NCBI RefSeq assembly: GCF_030064065.1
Contig: NZ_CP125946.1
Coordinates: 2,170,001-2,234,000, forward strand
Direction of reading: 5' to 3'
DNA from: Rothia sp. SD9660Na
GTDB lineage: Bacteria > Actinomycetota > Actinomycetes > Actinomycetales > Micrococcaceae
Length of the DNA stretch: 64,000 nucleotides
This document shows, piece by piece, positions 1 through 8,000 of the stretch; position 1 is the stretch's first letter; the number at the start of each line of letters is the position of its first letter. The notes below the pieces were generated by a model. That model did not search any database. It saw only the letters and a list, made by a program, of their open reading frames with translations, and was not told the origin of the DNA. Made by a program: the position numbers and the translations under genes.

Positions 1-1
1 C

Positions 2-283
2 TTCATTATGGGGCAGATCGGCATTGCCAACTATGCCGCCGACCGCGCGGCCCGCTACCGCCAGGGGCTTGAGCGGGCAGGGGCGTCCGGGGTCTTCCCC
101 TTCACCCACCGCGGTCAGACCATCGCCTCCCTCGACGACCTACGAGCCCAGTTTGACCAGGCCCTCGCCGCCGACCTGCCCTACCTGCAGCAGGCCCGGG
201 CTGGCTCTACCAGCGCTATCTGGTCGGTGACCGCCGTGCGCGAGCTCAAGGCCTCCTTCTACCGGGCGGCTATGCGGGGCTAG
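2..283 (+). CDS. C-terminal part of an unrecognised protein (cut by window edge)
   Basis: The reading frame is open from the first bases of the window to a TAG stop, so only about 93 C-terminal residues are present. An internal ATG at position 8 has no clear Shine-Dalgarno sequence, which suggests the gene starts upstream of the window. The fragment is soluble-looking and rich in Ala and Arg, with a stretch reading FPFTHRGQTIASLDDLRAQF. I recognise no family with confidence; the pattern of a short strand followed by a 'pause, then DDL helix' resembles the tail of some glycosyltransferases, but this is a guess. A strong terminator follows at 313-350. Function unassigned. Confidence 0.6.
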   Translation, partial: FIMGQIGIANYAADRAARYRQGLERAGASGVFPFTHRGQTIASLDDLRAQFDQALAADLPYLQQARAGSTSAIWSVTAVRELKASFYRAAMRG

Positions 284-312
284 AACTCTGTAGCGTAGAG
301 CCCCAGGAACTG

Positions 313-350
313 AAAAAGTCCCGCTCCCTGGTGAGGGAGCGGGACTTTTC
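313..350. terminator. Bidirectional hairpin terminator
   Basis: Fifteen-base arms (AAAAGTCCCGCTCCC at 314-328 and its complement at 335-349) flank a six-base loop, with A-rich and T-rich outer edges. It sits between two convergent genes and can serve both. Confidence 0.9.
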
Positions 351-378
351 TCAAGAAAAGACGCCTAATGCGGTCTGC

Positions 379-1212
379 TTAGCTGTTGTAGCCAGCGGGT
401 GATACGAAGATCGGTGCGGACGCGGTGGGCAGGTTTACCGAGAAGATGGAGGTGCCCATGCCGTTCCAGCCGCCGTGTACAGCCTGGCCGTTACCAATGT
501 AAACAGCGATGTGCTGCTGGCCGAAACCGTTGGACTGGTAGAGAACCAGGTCGCCGGGCTGGGGGCTGGAGGTTACGGTACCCAATGACATGTAGTCCAT
601 GGGCCAGCCGTGGAAGTTGATGCCTGCGGCGCGCAGGGAGTTGGTTGCCAGCATGGTGCAGTCGGTCTGAGCGTTGACGGCTGCGGCGGCCAGGGCGGCT
701 GCTACAACAGCGTCGCGCTTAGCCTGGTTGGTGGCGGTGGAAAGAGTGGGGGTTGCTGCGGGAGCGGCGGTAGTTGCTGCGGGTGCCGGGGTCGCTACAG
801 GAGCTACGGTTTCAACAGGTGCGGGAGCGGGAGTTGCCTCTACAACCTCAACGGTCTCGGACTGAACAGCAACGGTAGCTTCTTCGGCAGGAGCTTCGAC
901 GGGGGCTTCTTCAACAACCGGAGCTTCTTCTACGGGTGCCTCTTCAACGACGGGGGCTTCCTCAACGGGAGCTTCTTCGATGACGGGGGTTGCCTCGACG
1001 GGCTTTTCGGGAGCTACGATGTAAGCGGGAACGCCCCAGCTTACGACCTTGCCCTCACCTGCAACGGCGAATGCCTTGAGCAGGGGGGCTGAAACAGCTG
1101 CACCGTTGTCTAGGGTGGTCTGCGGGGCTTCGTTGACGGCTGCGTTTGCTGCTGCGAGAACAGCGCCGGACAGGATGACGCCTACCGCACCTACTGAGAG
1201 TGAACGACGCAA
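379..1212 (-). CDS. Secreted NlpC/P60-type peptidoglycan hydrolase
   Basis: 277 residues. An N-terminal signal peptide (residues 1-25, basic MRRS then a hydrophobic Ala/Val core ending ANA) is followed by a long Pro/Glu/Ala/Val linker with EEAPVEEAPV-type repeats (about 70-160). The C-terminal domain has the NlpC/P60 order: Cys in NAQTDCTML (C185), His in QQHIAVYIG (H234) and a third polar residue in AVHGG (H246). Family members cleave stem peptides of peptidoglycan during cell separation. The Cys motif is DCTM rather than the common DCSG. The low-complexity linker probably spans the wall. The gene has a long upstream leader (see 1213-1373), which is typical of actinobacterial wall hydrolases. 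Substrate specificity is inferred from the family. Confidence 0.85.
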   Translation of the reverse strand: MRRSLSVGAVGVILSGAVLAAANAAVNEAPQTTLDNGAAVSAPLLKAFAVAGEGKVVSWGVPAYIVAPEKPVEATPVIEEAPVEEAPVVEEAPVEEAPVVEEAPVEAPAEEATVAVQSETVEVVEATPAPAPVETVAPVATPAPAATTAAPAATPTLSTATNQAKRDAVVAAALAAAAVNAQTDCTMLATNSLRAAGINFHGWPMDYMSLGTVTSSPQPGDLVLYQSNGFGQQHIAVYIGNGQAVHGGWNGMGTSIFSVNLPTASAPIFVSPAGYNS

Positions 1213-1330
1213 TGTTGTACCTTTCGTCTCTTCTTGAGATTTCGCAGCCGGGTTGCTGCTACTGCTGGGTGGCCCGTACGTGGGGTTTGTGGGCTCCCCT
1301 GCTTCCCTCGGAAGCTGATTGGACTCTGAA
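1213..1330 (-). promoter_or_regulatory. Structured 5' leader of the NlpC/P60 gene, possibly ydaO-like
   Basis: About 120 bases separate the start codon from the promoter region. Read on the minus strand they hold short GC hairpins (CTTCCgaggGAAG), a GGGGAGCCCACAAACCCCA segment and a late CGAAAGG. The ydaO/yuaA (c-di-AMP) riboswitch is known upstream of actinobacterial NlpC/P60 and Rpf genes and contains a similar GGGGA-CC...GGGG block. The match is partial and by eye only; a covariance search would decide. Confidence 0.3.
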
Positions 1331-1335
1331 TAGCC

Positions 1336-1373
1336 TATAACGATTTGGTAACGATGTATACCGAATCGTTATA
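1336..1373. promoter_or_regulatory. 15-bp inverted repeat in the NlpC/P60 promoter
   Basis: TATAACGATTTGGTA (1336-1350) and TACCGAATCGTTATA (1359-1373) are inverted copies with one mismatch around an 8-base spacer. The position, upstream of the leader, suggests an operator. A second inverted repeat, GGTTAC-N6-GTAACC, lies at 1458-1475. GTAAC/GTTAC half-sites recall MtrA boxes that control wall hydrolases, but this is not proven. Confidence 0.5.
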
Positions 1374-1515
1374 AAAAATTGATTTTTCTGCTCTATATCA
1401 CGTCTCTACAGACACCCAGAATACCCCGAGAATCACCTGTTAATACTGGTCACCTTGGGTTACCCGCGAGTAACCTGAGCTGTCAGAACCCACCGAAATA
1501 AAGTGCGACACGATA

Positions 1516-1558
1516 GCGGCCGGGTCACGGTTTCATGACGAAACTATGACCCGGCCGC
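1516..1558 (-). terminator. Hairpin downstream of the pirin gene
   Basis: Twelve-base perfect arms, GCGGCCGGGTCA (1516-1527) and its complement (1547-1558), enclose a nested GTTTC/GAAAC hairpin. It lies 18 bases past the pirin stop codon. There is no clear T tract, so termination is inferred from position and stability. Confidence 0.5.
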
Positions 1559-1576
1559 ACCCCTGAATCAGGGTTT

Positions 1577-2698
1577 TTAGTCACCGCGCAACTTCAAACG
1601 CGCATTGGGCAGCTCGGGAGCAGGAACCACCGATGTGCGGGGCTTCTCTTCATATTCCCCGGGCAGCAGCACCACCCCGCCAAAGCGGGGATAGCCGGAG
1701 CCGGCGTCCTGACCCGCTGCAAGCGACCCGCCGGTGACTATCTCGGTGCCCGACGCACCCGCCGGAGCAGTGACGGCCTCGAAGCTCTCAGCCTGGGCAT
1801 TCCAGGCGGCACGGGCTTCGACGATATCTTCGTGGGAGCGGCCGATGAAGTTCCACCAGATAGCGATTTTCTCGCCGAAGGGGGCTCCACCGAGCAGAAT
1901 CAGGCGGGTGTCACCGATTGCCTCGATGGTGAGTTCGGTGGTGCCGGGCTCGATAAAGAGCATTTCGTCGGCGGATACCTGCTGGCCCTTAATAAGGAGG
2001 GCGCCGGTGTCGACCACAAAACCGTGCTCGTACTCGGGGTTGAGGGTCAGGGTGATGGTGCGGCGCGGGGCGTCATCTGCCGGGTTCTTGTCTGCCTCGG
2101 GGGTAGATCCGGGAGCACCCACCATAATTTCAGCGCCCAGCAGGGGCGAGAAGGTGGTCACGGGCGACGAGCCAGTGAGGCTCTGCCCGTCGACGGTCAC
2201 GCCCAACTCCCCCAGGAAGACGCGGGCTTGCACCGGAGCCGGGGCGGACGCGTCCTGCCCATCTCTCTGCCCGCCGAAGGTGAGGGCCTCGGGCACGAAG
2301 TTTTCGAAGGCGGGGGCGGTGTTCATGTCTTGGTGGGGCAGGGCGATCCAGAGTTGGATGCCATGCAACACGGTGGTGTCTGGCGTGGAGTATTCGGAGT
2401 GGTTGATGCCGTAGCCGGCGGTCATGAGGTTGAGTTCGCCGGGGCGGACGTCGGCGACGGTGCCGAGGGAATCGCGGTGTTCGATGGTGCCGGTAAAGAT
2501 CCAGCTGGCGGTTTGCAGGCCGGTGTGAGGGTGGGGAGCCACACGCATGCCGCCGGTGACGGCGACGTCGTCGGGGCCGTAGTGGTCGATGAAGCACCAG
2601 GCGCCCACCATGCGGCGGTCGCGGGATGGCAGCAGGCGGCGCACGGTCATAGACCGCAACCCGCCGAGGGGCACGGGGCGAGGCTCAATAAGTTTCAT
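1577..2698 (-). CDS. Pirin family protein
   Basis: 373 residues of bicupin type. The N-terminal cupin carries the metal-binding histidines of pirins: HPHTGLQT (about residues 56-63), HRDSLG and GINHSEYS. Pirins are Fe-binding cytosolic proteins; some bacterial members act as quercetinases and others modulate redox or metabolism, so the precise role is open. No Shine-Dalgarno precedes the ATG. Instead TATACT lies six bases upstream, the spacing expected of a -10 box for a leaderless mRNA. The gene is monocistronic, with a hairpin after its stop. It carries three copies of the decamer GGGGCGGACG (two inside and one just upstream) on the non-coding strand. Confidence 0.9.
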   Translation of the reverse strand: MKLIEPRPVPLGGLRSMTVRRLLPSRDRRMVGAWCFIDHYGPDDVAVTGGMRVAPHPHTGLQTASWIFTGTIEHRDSLGTVADVRPGELNLMTAGYGINHSEYSTPDTTVLHGIQLWIALPHQDMNTAPAFENFVPEALTFGGQRDGQDASAPAPVQARVFLGELGVTVDGQSLTGSSPVTTFSPLLGAEIMVGAPGSTPEADKNPADDAPRRTITLTLNPEYEHGFVVDTGALLIKGQQVSADEMLFIEPGTTELTIEAIGDTRLILLGGAPFGEKIAIWWNFIGRSHEDIVEARAAWNAQAESFEAVTAPAGASGTEIVTGGSLAAGQDAGSGYPRFGGVVLLPGEYEEKPRTSVVPAPELPNARLKLRGD

Positions 2699-2754
2699 GG
2701 GTTTAGTATACGCCGGGGCGGACGGAGGTGGGCCGGCGTATGCGCCTCAGGCAG

Positions 2755-2856
2755 TTAGTTGTTCCGAAACTCGGCAATAGCCCGTATGAGTTTCGAGATT
2801 GCTCCTAGTAGCTTTCGAACTTCACGAGCCATGTCGACACCTTTGTTCTTGCCCAT
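2755..2856 (-). CDS. 33-residue cationic amphipathic peptide, undescribed
   Basis: A 33-codon frame begins MGKNKGVDMAREV and ends IAEFRNN. An excellent Shine-Dalgarno (AAGGAGG at 2865-2871) lies eight bases before the ATG; a second ATG is at codon 9. Residues 10-30 form a likely amphipathic helix, with V, L, L, I, L, I, I and F spaced every three or four residues and Arg/Lys on the opposite face. There is no signal peptide and no Cys. Such peptides can be phenol-soluble-modulin-like toxins, leaderless bacteriocins, type I toxins or small regulators; nothing in the sequence chooses among these. It lies between the degenerate end of the CRISPR array and the pirin gene, in an AT-rich stretch unlike the neighbouring core genes. 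Confidence 0.55.
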   Translation of the reverse strand: MGKNKGVDMAREVRKLLGAISKLIRAIAEFRNN

Positions 2857-3015
2857 GTGCCTATCCTCCTTTGCTGTCCCTCTCAACAGCACGAGAGTTT
2901 CTCAGTTGATCATAGCAATATTTGAGATATTTTTACTTGGTATATACACCCATAATAGATTAACTTCACTTGTGTTGCCACAAACTTCCCAATAAACACT
3001 GCCCTAGACCCTCAA

Positions 3016-3564
3016 GGATTCGGGAGATTGATTCAACTCCAGCTAGACTTACTTACCAACACCTGTGAACTTGGTATATGTTGGGAAACTTCACCTCTGA
3101 ACCCAGCTAGACTTACATCACACCTACCGGAAACCTATCTGCCAGTTGGGAACCTTCACCTCTGAACCCAGCTAGACTTAAAGGTCACCACGTTATCCCA
3201 GGCTGTAGGTTGGGAACCTTCACCTCTGAACCCAGCTAGACTTAGGGCAACAAATGAAACACATCGTCTACCGTTGGGAACCTTCACCTCTGAACCCAGC
3301 TAGACTTACAGGCATCTTTGCCATGCTCACACTCCTGTTGGGAACCTTCACCTCTGAACCCAGCTAGACTTACAGTTGGTGTCGAATACGGTGAAGACTT
3401 GTTGGGAACCTTCACCTCTGAACCCAGCTAGACTTATTGCCCGGTAGTAGTAGGAGGCGTAAAAGTTGGGAACCTTCACCTCTGAACCCAGCTAGACTTA
3501 TGAATGCTCTTAGCCCCTCCAAGTGCCGGTTGGGAACCTTCACCTCTGAACCCAGCTAGACTTA
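3016..3564 (+). CRISPR. CRISPR array, subtype II-C: 9 repeats, 8 spacers
   Basis: The 36-base repeat starts GTTGGGAACCTTCACC and ends CCCAGCTAGACTTA. Copies begin at 3016 (degenerate), 3080 (one mismatch, AAACT for AACCT), 3145, 3209, 3273, 3337, 3401, 3465 and 3529. Spacers are 28 bases (one of 29), giving a 64-base period. The first copy matches only over the last 13 bases. Orientation is set by the tracrRNA at 3697-3793, whose anti-repeat pairs with the 5' half of the repeat read on the + strand. Each repeat ends with TAGACT, a TANNNT -10 box, as in other II-C arrays where every repeat carries its own promoter. No spacer match was searched. Confidence 0.97.
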
Positions 3565-3696
3565 AATAACTGTATAGAGACCCACGTCAGAGCAGAAAAT
3601 TTCTGGATTTTTCAGCAGAAAAACCAAAAACACTAGACACCCCCACTAGGGAAAATCTCTAGTAGACAGCCAAAAATTCTGTTACTCTAGGTAACA
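3565..3696 (+). promoter_or_regulatory. AT-rich region between array and tracrRNA, with tracrRNA promoter
   Basis: This 130-base AT-rich stretch separates the last repeat from the tracrRNA. A palindrome CTGTTAC-TCTAG-GTAACAG spans 3679-3697 and contains TACTCT (a TANNNT -10 candidate), with TAGACA at 3663-3668 as a weak -35. The tracrRNA would then start near 3695. The stretch may also act as the spacer-integration leader if new spacers enter at this end. Confidence 0.5.
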
Positions 3697-3793
3697 GTTA
3701 AGGATTCAGAGGTGAAAATTCCTAACAAGACTTGTAGCAATACAAGTTCGATTTATCAGCCGCCATACCCCAGGGTATGGCGGCTACGTTTTT
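3697..3793 (+). ncRNA. tracrRNA of the II-C CRISPR system
   Basis: The anti-repeat at about 3702-3726 pairs with repeat positions 1-22. Twelve contiguous pairs (TTCAGAGGTGAA against TTCACCTCTGAA) are followed by an AA/CC bulge, four pairs (TTCC), one G-U wobble and the AAC/GTT end. Next come a hairpin ACTTGTA-GCAA-TACAAGT (3730-3747), a linker, and a 13-bp terminator stem (3758-3785) with a T run. This is the usual order for type II tracrRNA. Length is about 97 bases; the exact 5' end is inferred. Confidence 0.9.
3758..3793. terminator. Terminator of tracrRNA, shared with the cas operon
   Basis: Stem AGCCGCCATACCC / GGGTATGGCGGCT with a two-base loop, followed by ACGTTTTT. It ends six bases before the cas2 stop codon on the other strand, so it can close both convergent units. 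Confidence 0.9.
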
Positions 3794-3798
3794 AACTC

Positions 3799-4116
3799 CT
3801 AAAAAATCATCAGCTGCTCAGGCGGAGCCTCCACCTTTTTCTTCTTCGGCCCCAAGAACATGATGGTCGAAGCCCACTGCATATCCGAAACCTTCAAAAC
3901 TCGTACTTGGCCACCCGCAGGCACGTTCATCTTCAGTATGCCCAAGTCCTTCTCCGTAGAATTACCGTTCAAATAATATTTGCAGTAAACACTCAACTGA
4001 ATACGGTCAAAGCCCCGGTCCTTTAGAAGATTCCGATACTGGCTCGCAAGCCGCATTTGTTCTTTCGTTTTTACCGGTAAATCAAACATCACTAACAGCC
4101 ACACGGGTTTAGCCAT
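3799..4116 (-). CDS. cas2: CRISPR-associated endonuclease Cas2
   Basis: 105 residues from the ATG at 4116. Cas2 forms the dimeric core of the Cas1-Cas2 integrase that inserts new spacers. The first strand reads WLLVMFDLPV with the conserved Asp, followed by an RNLLKDRGF helix and an IQLSVYCKYY strand, the ferredoxin-like fold of the family. A TTG four codons upstream keeps the frame open, but the ATG is preferred because it overlaps the cas1 stop by eight bases (ATGGCTAA), a classic translational coupling. The tail is Lys-rich (GPKKKKVEAPPEQLMIF). It is last in the cas9-cas1-cas2 operon. Confidence 0.95.
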   Translation of the reverse strand: MAKPVWLLVMFDLPVKTKEQMRLASQYRNLLKDRGFDRIQLSVYCKYYLNGNSTEKDLGILKMNVPAGGQVRVLKVSDMQWASTIMFLGPKKKKVEAPPEQLMIF

Positions 4117-5017
4117 CCTCTGCCCCAACTACTACCGGATTAATGCCCCAAACAGGAACAAGCAGGCTCTCCCGCTCGCCCTCTACATAGAGCGCAAAGT
4201 TCTGGCACAGCCTCTCAAGCGACGTCCTAACTGTTATCTGCCCGCCATCGCTCACTTCGTCAAGCACAGCGGCCAACCTAGCTTTTTCAGGGCGCCCAAC
4301 CTCCGCAGCACCCGCATCCAGTAACTCTAAAACAATGCAATCAACCACCGGGCGAAAAGGCTCTACTAAGTCATCAGCGAGCGCAAAAACGTTACTCCTA
4401 TTGCGGTGGAAGAGTGAAAGTGTCGGCGATAGACCGGTAGCAACAATTCGAGTTACGACTCGGCCCCGGAGAATGGTGTAGCCATAGTTCAGTAAACCGT
4501 TTACAACATCATCGGCGTTTGGATCACGGTAGAACCTGGCAGCTGGAAGATAGCTCTCCCAGTAAATACGGGCTGCCTGCGCCTCAATATTAGAAGGGTC
4601 ACCCGAACGCACTTTCTTCGCCAAAGTATCTAGCCGAGAAGCTGCCTCTGGAGCATGACCTCGAATCGTATTGGCCTGCCCCTGAATTTTCGCCTTGATA
4701 AGGCGCATCCAGGCATTTTTCCGTCTGGGCAAACTTAGTTGAGCCTGCGCCTCATGACGAGCAAATACTCTAGTATTTTCAGACCAGTGATAGAGCACCG
4801 AGATTGGCTGATTCCGCCAATCACACACTGCCATGGCAACATCAAACCGCTCTAGACCTGCAACAAGACCGTATCCCCACGTGCAAGACTGCCCCACCAG
4901 GATGAAATCAACCTCAGCAAGCGGCACACTCTGCTCGCCAACCTTGATACGCCCCCTCTCATAGGAGAGAAAACCCTCAAAGCCAGTCAAGTCGAGAATG
5001 CGCCACTTGCTGTCCAT
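4109..5017 (-). CDS. cas1: CRISPR-associated endonuclease Cas1, type II
   Basis: 302 residues, normal for type II Cas1. With Cas2 it captures protospacers and integrates them at the array. The three metal-binding residues are present: E145 in NIEAQAARIYW, H204 in LSLFHRNRSN and E219 in ADDLVEPFRP. The N-terminal beta domain begins with WRILDLTGFEGFLSYERGRI. The start lies three bases after the cas9 stop, with AGGGAG upstream inside the cas9 end, so the genes are co-transcribed and probably co-translated. No csn2 or cas4 is nearby, which defines the locus as II-C. All catalytic positions look intact, so adaptation may be functional. Confidence 0.97.
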   Translation of the reverse strand: MDSKWRILDLTGFEGFLSYERGRIKVGEQSVPLAEVDFILVGQSCTWGYGLVAGLERFDVAMAVCDWRNQPISVLYHWSENTRVFARHEAQAQLSLPRRKNAWMRLIKAKIQGQANTIRGHAPEAASRLDTLAKKVRSGDPSNIEAQAARIYWESYLPAARFYRDPNADDVVNGLLNYGYTILRGRVVTRIVATGLSPTLSLFHRNRSNVFALADDLVEPFRPVVDCIVLELLDAGAAEVGRPEKARLAAVLDEVSDGGQITVRTSLERLCQNFALYVEGERESLLVPVWGINPVVVGAEDG

Positions 5018-5020
5018 AAT

Positions 5021-8000
5021 TTAGCTCCCTAATTTCTCAGCAATTAGTCGCTCAATATCTAAGGACTTAGGTTGTTGCCCACGGCTCTTCCAAACGGGGG
5101 AACCTAGGTGATTTCGACGCAGAACTTTACTACCTTCAGCACTAAGAACCTTTCCAGCCGTTACGATGGCACCTTTTTCAAGTACCTTCTGAATCAGCTG
5201 AGATGCTTCAGTGCCAATAACATCCACAGAATAGTCGCTAGGGATTTCCTCGTACGAAAGCAGTATCGGACGTAGACGTAACCGTCCGTTGTCGTAAAAG
5301 CCATCTACACGCCAACGGGTTTCTGGGATTAGGTTAATAAAACGACCTAACTCATCGTGCTCATGTGCGTAAGAATCAAACTGAATTTCAATCTCATCGC
5401 CTTGCGTAATCCAGCCGATTTCCTTAGCGTCACCAGATTCGATTTTCTTCCGCAGAGTATCCTTCATATCCCTATACGACTGAGACCCAGGGTGAATCGG
5501 AACTGTCAAAGCATCGGTTGTGCCGTATTCCTTGAAAAGCCAGGGGAATTCAGCACCAAAGACACGGAGCATACCCACCTCGTAGCCTTTCTTTGTGGGC
5601 CAGGCATATAAGCGAGCATGGTGTAGCGAATCACCAATTTTTACTGCACCGGTACCAGCCACAATTGAAGCAGCTTTCTCGGGGAACAGCTTAACTTCCG
5701 ATTGAGCACCCAGATGATGCCCATCTACTTCAAGGCTGCGGTGGGTATCTTCTTCAAGTTCCTTGCCCTTGCCCAGTAGCTTGTTCAGCTCAAGGTAAAG
5801 GTTAGGGTCGACAACACGGTTAATTTCATCCGCTGTCCAGGCCTCGCCCAAGAGCTTGCTGTGGAGAGCCGCAAGGGTGTCCTTATGTACCGACCCATTC
5901 TTGGGAGTTAAGCGCAGGGGATTAATAACGGGGATTGAATCTTCAGAAATAGCCTCACCAATTAGATCAGCGAGAACTATGCACTGTTTCTTCCAGAGAG
6001 CAAAACGTTCTCGAGACTTACCTTCAAGGCCAGTAAACTCCTTCCAACCGGTATCTCGACTTCCCAAACGCGACTCGGTATAGAGCAGTTGTCTCTGAGC
6101 CAAGGTGCGAGCAACAGAGGGGTTCAGAAGAGTCATCACTGCAGCATCTACAGCGTGATGGCGAACGTCGAAGCGGTTTTTATCTTGCTGTCCACGCAGT
6201 AGAATCTGCTCATCAATTTCACCTGCACGACGAGACTCCCTGGTCAGTGAACCACTATAGACGTCTACGTGTGTAAACCCGTCGTCCTCCCTGGTTATAC
6301 CCTGGCTGGTGTTGAAGTAGGCTTCAAGACGGTGCCGAATAGAAACCGCAGAATACGCTGTTGATTCTAGTGAACGTTCGTCAATCGGTTCATCTGCTTC
6401 TGACTGACGAAGACGGCGTTCGATCTGTCTTTTTAGTCTGCTACCAGAGACACCTTTATAGACCCCGACCTTATCGAATTCCCATAAACGGCCCAGAGCG
6501 CCCTCTAGAGAAACATTTGAGCGGCTTGTCTGAGACGCCCAAACTGCAAAAGGAGTGCGTCCCTTATCGGCATTACAGCCGCGGCAAACGGCAACAAGGT
6601 TGTCAACACGGGAAGAACCACCACCGGCGCGGGGGACAATATGATCCAGCTCTGCTGTCTCTGTCGTAACCATTGCTCCACAGTAGAGGCACTTGCAGCC
6701 CTGATTCTGCACTATCCGGTGGCGGCGGACGTCAAAACGGGTGGGAGTTTTCATATTATCAGCACGCAACTCGCCTCTAATCCGCTCGTTCTCATTGCGG
6801 TTCCGCTGGATCTCGCGCAGCACTTCAGAGCGTTGGGTTGGGCCCATCATGCCAGTACGGGCATGCTCGATAACTATACGGTCTGGCCTACCCCACTTAC
6901 GTTCACAGGCCATCGCAAAACGGCGAACAATCGTCAGCACACGGTCAACCGCAGGCTGCCCAGTAGGCTCATGTAAATTCTCACGCGGAGGCTGCCAGGA
7001 ATCATCAACACCAAACACCGCTTTACGGGCAGTATGGAGGTCCGATTGGTGCTCTTCCATGTACTCGTTCAAGTCAATGAGAGAGCGCACGCTGTAGGCT
7101 GCACGACCTGACTCAAAATCAAGCCCCTCTAGCTTCTCACGTTCCTTTTCGGGCCAGCCCTCAAAAATTGCACTCAGGCCGCAGGCATCAGCTGCTTCTG
7201 TTGCCTCGTCCGTTGGGTCGCTCAGGAACATAATGAGCAGAGAGCGCAGAGACACATCAGCGGTATTCCACCACTTCATTGCCTCAGAACTCTTCGGCAG
7301 GGCCTTTGTGAACACGTAGGTAGAGCGGTTATAGGGCGCTTTGTTCAGTCGAACGTCATCAATCACCGGAGCAATGAGACGAGTAGCCTCAACCCCGATT
7401 TTATCCGCGACATCTCCCCATGTCGGAGGCTCTGACTCTGCGTAGTTCATCAGGTAATTAACAGCAGCTATGTGCTGACCACTCGTTAGTGCAACGCTGC
7501 CGCCCTTACCGCGAACACGCAGGTTAGCAACTGCCTGACGGATTCTGAACTCTGTAAACTCAAGCGATGCACGAGGTGCACGCGGCAGATGGTTCCGCCC
7601 TGGCAGAGGATCACGACCCACATTTTCCGCAGGGACATAGGGGCGAGTCTGGTCAAAGAGGGCATGTGCAAGCTCAGAATAATGCTCTTGCGGGAGCTCC
7701 TGCACCTTCCACATTTTCTTGACCTCAGCCAGCAAGTCTTCCTGCCGCACCTTGCTATCTAGGACAGCCCTCACTCCAGCCTGCTTGTGAAGGCCGTTTT
7801 CCCGCTTGTTCGTACGGGGGCGGAGCAGAACATCCTTAGCCGAAGCCAGCGCACCAAGCTCACCAACTGTCGTGTCATCATCTACCTGGCCGGGCCACAG
7901 CAGACGAGCATGCTCCAAATTCTCCTGCATAGTTTTAGAAGGAACAGGAGCAGCGTCGAGCTGACCAAACTGCCACCAGGGATTACGCCAGCCACGATGG

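Noticed and set aside
3565..3696. A csn2- or cas4-like gene near the array
   Set aside because: No open frame of suitable size exists there; the locus is II-C.
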